64,000 nucleotides of DNA, taken from the NCBI GenBank assembly GCA_903929755.1, contig CAIYVZ010000043.1, positions 1 through 64,000 on the forward strand, given 5' to 3'. The position numbers and the translations under genes were made by a program. This stretch comes from an uncultured Acidobacteriia bacterium (GTDB lineage: Bacteria > Acidobacteriota > Terriglobia > Bryobacterales > Bryobacteraceae). Position 1 is the first letter of the stretch. Each line of letters starts with the position of its first letter. Below the pieces are notes generated by a model. The model was not told where the DNA came from. It made no database searches and saw nothing but the letters and a program-made list of their open reading frames with translations. This document shows positions 7,692-15,467 of this stretch, piece after piece.

Positions 7692-8532
7692 AACCACCTC
7701 CGCCAGCGTAATTCAGGAATGGACCGAGGCCGCGCCCTTCTGGGACAAACACCGCAGCCTGATCAGTCAAATGTGGTCTCCCGTCACCCAGGCGCTCATC
7801 GCAGCCGCAGGCATCACAGAGGGACAATCCATCCTCGACGTAGCCACTGGCCCCGGAGACCCGGCCTTGACCCTCGCCCCAATCGTCGGCCCAACCGGCC
7901 AAATCATCGGCATCGACCCGGTCCCCGCCATGGTCACCGCCGCCCGTCGCGAAGCCACACGCCTTAACTTCACCAATACCCGCTTCGAAGTGGCCTTCGC
8001 TGACAGTCTGCCCTTCCCCGATGCCACCTTCGACTCCGCCCTCAGCCGCTTCGGAGTCATGTTCTTCCCGTCACCTGTTGACGGCATCTGCGAAATCCTC
8101 AGAGTCCTGAAGCCAGCAGGCAAACTCGCCCTCGCCGTCTGGCATCTCCCCGCCCAAAACCCATTCTTCCGAGTTGTCGAGAACATCCTCGACCGCTACA
8201 TCTCGCCCAACGCGTCAAACCCCGACGCCCCCAATTCCTTCCGCTTCGCCCCCCCGGGCAAACTCCTGAACATCCTCAAGGAAGCCGGCGTCGCCACACC
8301 CACCGAAGAACTCCTCCGCTTCACCATGACGGTCCCCGGAACCCTCGAAGACTTCTGGGCGCTCCGCTGCGAAATGTCCGACAAACTACGCGGCCTCCTC
8401 GCCACCCTCGCCCCTCTCCAGCTCGCAGAGGTGAAGCACCAGTCGCTACAGGCGGCCCGGGCGTGCGGGTCGGCCAACAGCCTGGCTTTTCCCGCCGAAG
8501 TTCTCATTCTCAACGGGAAAAAGCCAGCCTGA
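7678..8532 (+). CDS. Class I SAM-dependent methyltransferase (UbiE-like)
   Basis: A 284-residue cytosolic methyltransferase. Motif I SILDVATGPGDPALTLA (around 45-61), the acidic end of beta-2 (GIDPVPAMV) and PFPDATFDSALSRFGVMFF (motif II/III) are intact, followed by EILRVLKPAGKLALAVWH. The domain order matches Methyltransf_11/UbiE-like enzymes acting on small molecules; the substrate is unknown. The start is TTG at 7678, inside the previous gene, giving a 14-base overlap and likely coupling. It converges on the DUF1569 gene with 11 bases between stops. Confidence 0.8.
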   Translation: MPFSKTTSASVIQEWTEAAPFWDKHRSLISQMWSPVTQALIAAAGITEGQSILDVATGPGDPALTLAPIVGPTGQIIGIDPVPAMVTAARREATRLNFTNTRFEVAFADSLPFPDATFDSALSRFGVMFFPSPVDGICEILRVLKPAGKLALAVWHLPAQNPFFRVVENILDRYISPNASNPDAPNSFRFAPPGKLLNILKEAGVATPTEELLRFTMTVPGTLEDFWALRCEMSDKLRGLLATLAPLQLAEVKHQSLQAARACGSANSLAFPAEVLILNGKKPA

Positions 8533-8543
8533 AACTCTACAAT

Positions 8544-8996
8544 CTACGCCCCGAACTGGCGCAGATGATGGTCCACATGCTTATACATCAGTGTTGACCA
8601 TTCTTCCGCCTTCAATTCCCCAAAGAACGTGTGCGGATGCTTCGTGCACCCCTTCGGTCCCGCCGCAACGAACCGGGTCACCAGCTCAAGTAGCCGTGCC
8701 CTCTCCCGCTCCAAATTGCGCTCATCTTCAATAATCATGCTCTTCGCCGTCGGCGCATTCCTGGCCATAGGCTGATCGTTCGAAAGGACCTGCCCCTTCG
8801 CAAACCACGAAACCAGCCGTCCCAGCAGCATACGGGGAGGATTCACGTCGCCCACCGCAAACTCCATCGCCACCGAACAATGCGCCAGAGCCTGCGCCGC
8901 CGTCATCGTGCCCCACTGCCGTTCGTTCTCCGGCCGCAAACTCGCCAGGCGGCCCGTAATGTCCTGCCCCACGCCCGTATCGTATAAGTTCTTCAT
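8544..8996 (-). CDS. DUF1569/DinB-superfamily protein
   Basis: A 150-residue protein with the helical pattern of the DinB-like DUF1569 family: WGTMTAAQALAHCSVAMEFA near residue 30, and C-terminal HTFFGELKAEEWSTLMYKHV with DHHLRQFG. The three spaced His positions (AHC, KHVDHH) would bind a metal. Family members are mostly uncharacterised; some DinB-like proteins are thiol-dependent transferases. Its ATG overlaps the stop of the upstream acetyltransferase gene (ATGA, 8993-8996), so they form a coupled pair. Confidence 0.75.
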   Translation of the reverse strand: MKNLYDTGVGQDITGRLASLRPENERQWGTMTAAQALAHCSVAMEFAVGDVNPPRMLLGRLVSWFAKGQVLSNDQPMARNAPTAKSMIIEDERNLERERARLLELVTRFVAAGPKGCTKHPHTFFGELKAEEWSTLMYKHVDHHLRQFGA

Positions 8997-9484
8997 CTTT
9001 TCAGCACCAGATCCCCATCTTTCAGCACAAGTTCCATCGATATTGCATCTTCGTCCGGCTCCGAATAATAGCCCTTGATCCGCCCGGTTCGGCGAAAGCC
9101 GAATCCCTTATTTATAGCAATAATTCCTGCGTTACTGGCACGATGATTCGTCACGATTCTGCGGTATCCGTGCCTCCGCGCGAACGCCACCTGCCACGCC
9201 TTCAGCAGCAGCCCCAAACCCCGCCCCTGCAGCCGCGGCAGCACCCCCGTCGTCGCGATATACAGCGTACCTTCTTCCCGCACCGGCTCGCCGTTCCGGT
9301 CAAACGCCGTGTCCGCCTCAAACGCCGCACACCCTGCTTTCACAGAATCCACCAGCATCCACCAGACCTCCAGTTCCGCCCACATAGCCCGGTCAAAAGC
9401 GTCCGCCCCAAACACTTTCTTATCGAACGTCATCAGGCTCCGAAGCTCACTCGAAACCTCCGCCCGCCTGAATTCAACCTTCAT
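8993..9484 (-). CDS. GNAT-family N-acetyltransferase
   Basis: A 163-residue acetyltransferase. The acetyl-CoA loop LPRLQGRGLGLLLKAW (motif A) follows strand EEGTLYIATTGVL, and motif B lies in RRIVTNHRASNAGIIAINKGFGFRRTG. Such enzymes move an acetyl group from acetyl-CoA to an amine; the acceptor is unknown. The start at 9484 has an ideal GGGGAGG five bases upstream; an ATG at 9514 is less likely. The first 12 codons (MKVEFRRAEVSS) belong to a repeat also present at 28364-28408. Confidence 0.85.
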   Translation of the reverse strand: MKVEFRRAEVSSELRSLMTFDKKVFGADAFDRAMWAELEVWWMLVDSVKAGCAAFEADTAFDRNGEPVREEGTLYIATTGVLPRLQGRGLGLLLKAWQVAFARRHGYRRIVTNHRASNAGIIAINKGFGFRRTGRIKGYYSEPDEDAISMELVLKDGDLVLKR

Positions 9485-9492
9485 TGCCGCCT
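9448..9492 (-). repeat. Dispersed repeat, block 1, copy A
   Basis: About 45 bases covering the GNAT start codon are nearly identical to 28364-28408; only a couple of positions differ. Both encode MKVEFRRAEVSS on the minus strand, and both are preceded there by GGCGGCA. Confidence 0.75.
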
Positions 9493-9560
9493 CCCCTGCC
9501 CGGGTTTGCTCCATCGGACCCCAGCCCCGGCGCGTGCCTCCACTTTCCGGGCATCACGTC

Positions 9561-9676
9561 GAAACTCAAAATATCTCCATCGTCAAATCAACAGCTTACA
9601 GCAGACAACGCAATATCCTGTATCCCCGCGCTGCTATTCCTCAATCAGGCTGACACATCTCCTGAGCCCCGAAAGA
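9561..9676 (-). repeat. Dispersed repeat, block 2, copy A
   Basis: About 116 bases are clearly similar to 28742-28858. Shared stretches include GTCAAATCAA, GCTTACAGCA, ATCCCCG and CTCAATC in the same order. Similarity by eye is roughly three quarters. In copy A the two blocks lie about 70 bases apart. No coding frame is conserved across it. Confidence 0.7.
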
Positions 9677-9686
9677 GAAAATACCG

Positions 9687-10360
9687 ATGCAATACGACAA
9701 CGCCAAAAACGAAACCGCCAAACCGCCGATCTCCCAGTCCCAGCTCCTCGCCAACCTGGCGAATTCGCTGCAGTCCACGTGCCCCAAAAACCGCCGCCGG
9801 CAAATCCAAATCCAAAATGAACGCCCTCAAGTCCGGTCCTTGACACCATTTCTGTTTATCCCCACTAAAGCAGGGCGCGTGCCGACGTTTCTGGTCAACA
9901 TGGCCTCACCGGGCAGTTCTACGTCATGAATGAGGCCGACCGTCTCGCCTACACCGAATTCGAACGCGGCATCCTCCGCGCCCGCGTCATCGAATACAAC
10001 AACTTCGGCCTCGGCCACGAGGACTTCGCCCCGGAAACCAACACCGAATCCCCCGAGGTCGAAACCGCCGCCCGCGATGAAGCCGAAAAACTCCTCCGCC
10101 TCGAACTCCGCAAGGCGAGAACTGTCGATAAGACGGACAAACTCCAGGTCAATGGCCCGACTCAGTCCGGCCTTATCCCCACACCCGTCCTCGCGCTGGA
10201 CAAAATCGAGGTCAATGGCTTCGTTTTTTCCACTTCCGCGCGCCTCGCCACCATGAACCGCAAAGACGCCCTCGAAGAAGCTAAATTCTACGACACCCAC
10301 GGCTGGAACACCCCAAAAACCTGGTCCGGACCCGCCCAAACCCTGCCCCAGGCGGCATGA
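9687..10360 (+). pseudogene. Decayed gene of a TGPRT/HGLTG-type hypothetical family
   Basis: Pieces of one family lie in different frames. LLANLANSLQST opens after ATG 9687. The next piece, PKTAAGKSKSKMNALKSG, is one frame away (9790-9840). GQHGLTGQFYVMNEADRLAY then runs into a 144-codon frame ending at 10360. Acidobacterial and planctomycete proteins carry ANRANAQxSTGPRT-x-GKxxSxxNALKHGL in one frame, so I infer frameshift damage near 9780 and a stop at 9841-9843. The longest surviving frame (9926-10360) could still be translated, but its start would be internal to the family. Function of the family is not known. Confidence 0.45.
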
Positions 10361-10427
10361 CCTGGAACGAATCGGCGCGAAAAAACACAGCCCGCAAGGT
10401 ATACTGCTCTTGCCCCGCGGCCTGCTC

Positions 10428-10464
10428 CTTTGCCTGGCGTCGTCCCTGAAAGCCCAGGCCAAAG
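10428..10464. other. Imperfect hairpin between decayed gene and peptidase operon
   Basis: CTTTGCCTGG (10428-10437) pairs with CCAGG-C-CAAAG (10454-10464) apart from one bulged C, with a 16-base loop. No T-run follows. It may end upstream transcription or shape the leader of the M20 gene. The rest of 10361-10518 holds nothing recognisable. Confidence 0.35.
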
Positions 10465-10518
10465 AACTCCAGTAAAAGCTGCGCCAGAAAGTGGCCCAAG
10501 GAAGAAGGTGGAACAGAA

Positions 10519-11643
10519 TTGCTGAATTCGAATGTCCTCGCCACGCTCGCTGACCTGATCCGGATCAACAGCATTAATCCTGCCTACGACGACGGCAGAC
10601 CAGAGTCGCACATTGCCGACTATATTGAGCGCTTCTTCTCGGAGCGGGGCATCGAAACGTGGAGGCAAGAGGTTCTGCCGGACCGGCCCAACCTGATCGC
10701 CAGACTGCCCGGCCGGAATTCCGGGCGGCGCGTTGTGCTGGAAGCCCATGTCGATACGGCCTCCATCACGGGCATGACCATTCCGCCTTTCGAACCCGAG
10801 GTGCGAGACCACCGGATGTATGGCCGGGGCTCCTGCGACACAAAGGCGGGCCTCGCCGCCATGATGCACGCCGTCGCCTCGCTTCACGCGGACGGTGCGA
10901 AGCCGGAGTGCGAAGTATGGATGGTTGCCGCCGCTGATGAAGAATACTCATTCCGCGGCGTCACAAGGCTCTGTGAAGGACTTCAAGCCGATGCCGCAAT
11001 CGTGGCCGAGCCGACCGAATTACGTGCCATTATTGCCAGCAAAGGTGTCCTGCGCTGGAAGGTTCGCACGCACGGGAAGGCTGCCCATAGTTCCAAACCC
11101 GCGCTCGGCGTGAACGCCATCGTGAAGATGGCGAAGGTAATTCAGCTGTTTGAACAATCGGCTGCCGAACTAACCCGAAGGCACCCTCTGCTGGGCGTGG
11201 CCACTCAGAATATCGGCGTAATCCGCGGCGGAGTCCAGATCAACTTTGTGCCGGACTGGTGCGAGATCGAGATCGACCGCCGTCTTCTGCCCGGTGAAAC
11301 CGCCGCCGCAGTTCTGGCCGGATATGAATCCTTGCTGGCTGGTCTGGACCTTGCAGTAACCATGGATCCGCCCATGCTGGTGGATGAAGCCCTGGAAACT
11401 GCCGCGAATTCATCCGTCGCCCAAACCGCATCCGGCGTCCTTCGCGACATGGGTCTGAACAGCGAACTGGCCGGAGTGCCCTACGGCAGCGACGCCAGCA
11501 AGCTCTCCCGCCATGGCGTCCCCAGCATTATCTTTGGTCCCGGCAGTATTGACCAGGCGCACGCGGCGGTTGAGTACGTGGAATGCGAGCAGGTGCTGCG
11601 GGCAGAAGAGTTCTACCGGCAGTTCCTGCTGCGGTTTCCCTAA
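10519..11643 (+). CDS. M20-family metallopeptidase (ArgE/DapE-like)
   Basis: A 374-residue zinc amidohydrolase. Metal-site motifs are in family order: LEAHVDTAS (H77, D79), GRGSCDTKAG (D107), AADEEYSFRG (catalytic E141, metal E142), AEPTEL and near the C-terminus IDQAHAAVEY (His). The lid/dimerisation domain lies between about residues 175 and 290 (SKGVLRWKVRTHGKAAHSSKP). These enzymes remove N-acyl or amide groups from amino acids or small peptides in the cytosol. The start is TTG at 10519 with AGGTGG eight bases upstream. It begins a + strand series with a transporter and an aminotransferase, suggesting uptake and breakdown of one compound class. Confidence 0.88.
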   Translation: MLNSNVLATLADLIRINSINPAYDDGRPESHIADYIERFFSERGIETWRQEVLPDRPNLIARLPGRNSGRRVVLEAHVDTASITGMTIPPFEPEVRDHRMYGRGSCDTKAGLAAMMHAVASLHADGAKPECEVWMVAAADEEYSFRGVTRLCEGLQADAAIVAEPTELRAIIASKGVLRWKVRTHGKAAHSSKPALGVNAIVKMAKVIQLFEQSAAELTRRHPLLGVATQNIGVIRGGVQINFVPDWCEIEIDRRLLPGETAAAVLAGYESLLAGLDLAVTMDPPMLVDEALETAANSSVAQTASGVLRDMGLNSELAGVPYGSDASKLSRHGVPSIIFGPGSIDQAHAAVEYVECEQVLRAEEFYRQFLLRFP

Positions 11644-11670
11644 GCCGCGCCTATAGTATGCTTGGCGTCT

Positions 11671-12918
11671 ATGGCAAGTCAGCTGCGGCGACATCACGGG
11701 GGGGCTGCCGTGCTCATTCTGCTGGTCCTTTCAGTCGCAATCAACTATCTCGACCGCGGAGTATTATCCGTCTCCGCGCCAGTTCTGCAGCGCGAACTAA
11801 CCCTGTCCCCAACGCAGATGGGTTTGCTTTTCTCGGCGTTCTTCTGGAGCTATTCCGTATTTCAACTGGCTGCGGGCTGGCTGGTGGATCGCTATGAGGT
11901 AAAGCACATCCTCAGTGCCGGATTTCTGCTCTGGTGCCTGGCAACTGCCTCTGTGGGCTGGATCACCGGGTTCGGCTGGCTGCTCGCCTCGCGCGTGATT
12001 CTGGGAGTCGGCGAGAGCGTGGCTTATCCCGCTTACTCCCGCATTCTGGCGCGGGATGTTCCGGAGGATCGCCGCGGCTTTGCCAACGCCCTGGTCGATG
12101 CGGGCTCAAAGATCGGCCCGGCGCTCAGTACCCTGGCCGGCGGCCTGTTGGTTGGTCGCTTTGGCTGGCGGGCGTTATTCCTCGGTATGGGTCTCGGGGG
12201 GCTTCTTTGGTTGATTCCGTGGATACTGATCGCGCCTGCGGGCCGCGAATCAGGAAATGCCAACAGTGACACCCGTCCCGCCAGCATGCGGGAGGTTCTT
12301 CGCAGGCGTGAGATCTGGGGAACCTGCCTCGGGATGTTCTCGCTCGGCTATGTCTGGTATTTCCTCCTGTCCTGGTTACCCAGTTATCTGGTAAATGAAC
12401 GCGGTTTCTCCATGCAGAGCATGGCCGTATTGGGGTCTCTTCCCTTTGCGGCGATGGCGGTAACCTCAATCCTGGGCGGCTGGCTTTCTGATCGCCTCAT
12501 CCGGGGCGGTTATGCCGCAACTCGCGTGCGGAAGACTTTTGTTACCACCGGTCTCCTGCTTTGTTGCGTGACCCTGTTGCCGGCCGCCGTGGTGCACAGT
12601 CCCCGGCTCTGCGTGATTCTTCTGGTAGTCAGCTGCGCAGCCCTCGGGCTCTTCACGTCCAATGTTTGGGCCATCACGCAGACTCTGGCCGGACCTCGGG
12701 CGGCGGGTTCCTGGACAGGCATTCAAAATGCCATTGGTAACCTCGGCGGCGTGATCTCTCCAGCGCTGACGGGAATCGTGGTGGGGCGCACGGGCTCCTA
12801 CTATTTTGCGTTCGTCGCGGCGTCGGCTATGCTGATCCTCGGCGCAATGTCTTATTATTTTCTCATTGGTGAGATCAGGCCCTTGCAATGGGCACAGGAC
12901 GAATACATTGAAGGATAG
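11671..12918 (+). CDS. MFS transporter (anion:cation symporter-like)
   Basis: A 415-residue major-facilitator protein with about 12 membrane segments. The first (AVLILLVLSVAINYLDRGVLS) carries the NYLDR motif common in organic-anion/hexuronate symporters. The loop 2-3 motif is GWLVDRYEVKH and the first half ends near GFANALVDAGSKIGPALST. ATG 11671 is preferred over TTG 11662. It sits between the peptidase and aminotransferase genes, overlapping the latter by 11 bases, so it probably imports their substrate. The specific substrate is not evident. Confidence 0.85.
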   Translation: MASQLRRHHGGAAVLILLVLSVAINYLDRGVLSVSAPVLQRELTLSPTQMGLLFSAFFWSYSVFQLAAGWLVDRYEVKHILSAGFLLWCLATASVGWITGFGWLLASRVILGVGESVAYPAYSRILARDVPEDRRGFANALVDAGSKIGPALSTLAGGLLVGRFGWRALFLGMGLGGLLWLIPWILIAPAGRESGNANSDTRPASMREVLRRREIWGTCLGMFSLGYVWYFLLSWLPSYLVNERGFSMQSMAVLGSLPFAAMAVTSILGGWLSDRLIRGGYAATRVRKTFVTTGLLLCCVTLLPAAVVHSPRLCVILLVVSCAALGLFTSNVWAITQTLAGPRAAGSWTGIQNAIGNLGGVISPALTGIVVGRTGSYYFAFVAASAMLILGAMSYYFLIGEIRPLQWAQDEYIEG

Positions 12919-14035
12919 GAACGAAGACAGGTTCCCCGGAACCAGGGACATCACTTATTTGGACACGGCCGCCGAAGGCCTTCCGCCCCGCAGTTTTGCC
13001 GACGGAATGCAGGCCTATGTCCGCGATAAGAATCTGGGCACGCCCGGCCGCGCCCGATTGCACGAAGTTGAGCGTGAAGTGACTGCGAGTGCCGCCCGCC
13101 TGCTGGGCGCGCCACCCGAAGACGTGGTGCTGCTGCCGAACGCCTCGGAGGCGCTCAACCTGCTGGCCAATTCGCCCCACTGGCAGCCCGGCGAAGTGCT
13201 GATCAGCGATCTTGAATTCCCCTCGAATGTTGCGCCCTGGCTGCGGCTGCGGCCACTGGGTGTCTCTCTGAATGTGATTTCCACCGAGCGCGGCTCGGTA
13301 AGTCTCGATGACTATCTCTCCCGCTTCACCAGCGCGACAAGACTCGTCTCGGTGAGCCTGGTCAGTTACAAGAGCGGCACGCGAATTCCTTTCCTGCAGG
13401 AACTTTCTGAAGAAGTTCACCGCCGGGGTGCCCTGTTGTGCGTGGATGCCACCCAGGCGCTGGGCCGCGTGCCCGTCTCGGTGGAGGGCGTCGATTTTCT
13501 GGTGTCAAGCAGCTATAAGTGGATGCTCGGCAGTCATGGTCTGGCCGTGGTGTACGCCGCACCGGAGCTTCGTGAGCAACTGTGCGAAGCCACTTCGGGA
13601 TGGTATTCCAATAAGAACTTATTCAGTCCGAACCGCTTCGAAGCGTTTTCCCACAAAGACGGTGCCGCTGCCCTGATGGCCGGAATGCCCAATTTCCCCG
13701 GTATCTACGCGCTGCGGGAAGGCTTGAACACCATTCTCGCCGAAGGTCCGGACCGTATTGACGCGACCCTGAAGCCGATGGTGCGGGACCTTCGCCAGGG
13801 TCTTGCCGAGCGCGGATACGATCTGCTCACGCCCGCGGGTCCCGAGTTTGCTTCAGGAATCGTTTCCTTCACGCATGAAAACCCGGAGTGGCTCGGGGCT
13901 GCGCTGGCACGTGAGCGGGTGATCGTCTGGGCGGGTGACGGCAGGGTCCGCGTCTCGGTCCACCTCTACAACACCCCGGCCGACATCGAGCGCTTCTTCG
14001 CTGTACTCGACAGCCTCTTACGCAAGAACCTTTAG
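12908..14035 (+). CDS. Class V aminotransferase (cysteine desulfurase-like fold)
   Basis: A 375-residue PLP enzyme of the class V fold. YLDTAAEGLPP opens the small domain; LLPNASEALNLLAN is the cofactor-phosphate loop; CVDATQALGRVPV holds the pyridine-N Asp (D180); SSSYKWMLGSHGLA holds the PLP lysine (K204). It lacks the active-site Cys loop of desulfurases as far as I can see, so an aminotransferase, lyase or epimerase role is likelier. The start is TTG 12908 inside the end of the MFS gene. It converges with the DUF1501 gene, the two 3' ends overlapping by 18 bases. Confidence 0.82.
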   Translation: MKDRNEDRFPGTRDITYLDTAAEGLPPRSFADGMQAYVRDKNLGTPGRARLHEVEREVTASAARLLGAPPEDVVLLPNASEALNLLANSPHWQPGEVLISDLEFPSNVAPWLRLRPLGVSLNVISTERGSVSLDDYLSRFTSATRLVSVSLVSYKSGTRIPFLQELSEEVHRRGALLCVDATQALGRVPVSVEGVDFLVSSSYKWMLGSHGLAVVYAAPELREQLCEATSGWYSNKNLFSPNRFEAFSHKDGAAALMAGMPNFPGIYALREGLNTILAEGPDRIDATLKPMVRDLRQGLAERGYDLLTPAGPEFASGIVSFTHENPEWLGAALARERVIVWAGDGRVRVSVHLYNTPADIERFFAVLDSLLRKNL

Positions 14036-15460
14036 CGCGACTTCCCCCGCCACGTCCGTCAGCCGGAAATTGCGTCCGCCGTAGGGGAAAGTCAGCCGTT
14101 TGTGATCCATGCCCAGGATGTGCAGAATGGTCGCGTGCAGATCGTGGATATGCATCCTGTCCTGCACGGCGAAGTAACCGTAATCGTCGGTCGCGCCGTA
14201 CGCGGTGCCGCCGCGCACGCCGCCGCCAGCCATCCACATCGTGTACCCGTAAGGATTATGGTCGCGGCCGTCACCGCTCTGGGCAATTGGCGTGCGGCCA
14301 AATTCGCCGCCCCACACCACCAACGTGTCCTCCAGCAGGCCGTGGGCCTTCAGGTCGGTCAGCAACCCGTGGATAGGCTGGTCCACCGCGAGGGCGGTGC
14401 GTGTGTGCAGCCGGATTAGTTCACTGTGAGCGTCCCACCCTACCTCGTTGCCGGGACCATACTCATGGGAGATCTGGATGAACCTCACGTCGCGCTGAGC
14501 CAACCGGCGCGCCATCAGGCACTGCCAGGCGAAGTCGCGCGTTTCCGGGCGATCCAGGCCGTACAGTTTCTTCGTGGCATCGCTCTCCTTCGAAATGTCA
14601 AAGGCCTCCGGTGCCTCGGTCTGCATCCGGAAAGCGAGTTCAAAGGCCTGAATACGGGCCTCAAACTCGGGATCGTGGTTCCAGCGGTCCGCGCTTTGGC
14701 GGTTCATATGCTGCAGCATATCCAGTTCATATCGCTGCTGTTCGGAACTGAGCGTTTTGTTCTTCAGGTGTTCAATGGGCTCCCGCAGCTCGTCCACGCT
14801 CATGCCCCCGTGCCCGACAGCAGTGCCCTGATAACCAGCCGGAAGGAAGCCGGAACTCCAGTTCTTCGCGCCGCCATGGGACAGCCCGGGCTTGAGCGTC
14901 AGGTAGGCGGGCAGATTCCGGTTCTCCGTCCCCAGGCCATAGATCACCCAGGAGCCCATACTGGGCCGGGTAAACGTGTTCGATCCGGTGTGAAGCTGCA
15001 GCACCGCGCCGCCATGAGCTACGCTGTCGCCAACCACCGAGCGCAGAATGCACATCTCGTCCACGTGCTTCGCAACGTTCGGGAATAATTCGCTCACCGG
15101 CAGTCCGCTCTGCCCATACCGGCGAAACTGCCACGGGGATTTCAGCAGGCTGCCAGTGTCGCCTTCAGCGAAAGTGAGCGGCCTCTTGAAAGGCAGGGGC
15201 TTGCCGTGATCGCGGGTGAGCAGAGGCTTGGGATCAAAGGTATCCAGATGCGAAGGCCCGCCATGCATGAACATGAAGATGACGCGCTTCGCCCTCGCGG
15301 CGAAATGCGGCGGCTTCGGGGCCATGGGGTCAGCCGGCGCCGCGGAGAAGCCCTGTTCGGCCAGCAGCCCGGCCAGCCCCATCAGGCCAAAGCCGCAGGA
15401 CGACTGGCGCAACAAGTGACGGCGGGACAGAAGCCTGGAATTACCTGTTTGTTCTGGCAT
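14018..15460 (-). CDS. DUF1501 sulfatase-like secreted protein
   Basis: A 480-residue protein with a Tat-type leader (SRRHLLRQSSCGFGLMGLAG, around 9-28) and the DUF1501 fold, a relative of the alkaline phosphatase/sulfatase superfamily: KRVIFMFMHGGPSHLDTFDP near the start and VVWGGEFGRTPIAQ with GRDHNPYGYTMWMAGGG near the end. Family members almost always pair with PSD1-type cytochromes in Planctomycetes and Acidobacteria, as here (7 bases downstream of that gene). Their biochemical role is unsettled; an exported complex acting on polymers has been proposed. The start at 15460 gives the leader; an upstream ATG at 15499 would overlap the previous gene. Confidence 0.9.
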   Translation of the reverse strand: MPEQTGNSRLLSRRHLLRQSSCGFGLMGLAGLLAEQGFSAAPADPMAPKPPHFAARAKRVIFMFMHGGPSHLDTFDPKPLLTRDHGKPLPFKRPLTFAEGDTGSLLKSPWQFRRYGQSGLPVSELFPNVAKHVDEMCILRSVVGDSVAHGGAVLQLHTGSNTFTRPSMGSWVIYGLGTENRNLPAYLTLKPGLSHGGAKNWSSGFLPAGYQGTAVGHGGMSVDELREPIEHLKNKTLSSEQQRYELDMLQHMNRQSADRWNHDPEFEARIQAFELAFRMQTEAPEAFDISKESDATKKLYGLDRPETRDFAWQCLMARRLAQRDVRFIQISHEYGPGNEVGWDAHSELIRLHTRTALAVDQPIHGLLTDLKAHGLLEDTLVVWGGEFGRTPIAQSGDGRDHNPYGYTMWMAGGGVRGGTAYGATDDYGYFAVQDRMHIHDLHATILHILGMDHKRLTFPYGGRNFRLTDVAGEVALKVLA

Positions 15461-15467
15461 TAGTTCC

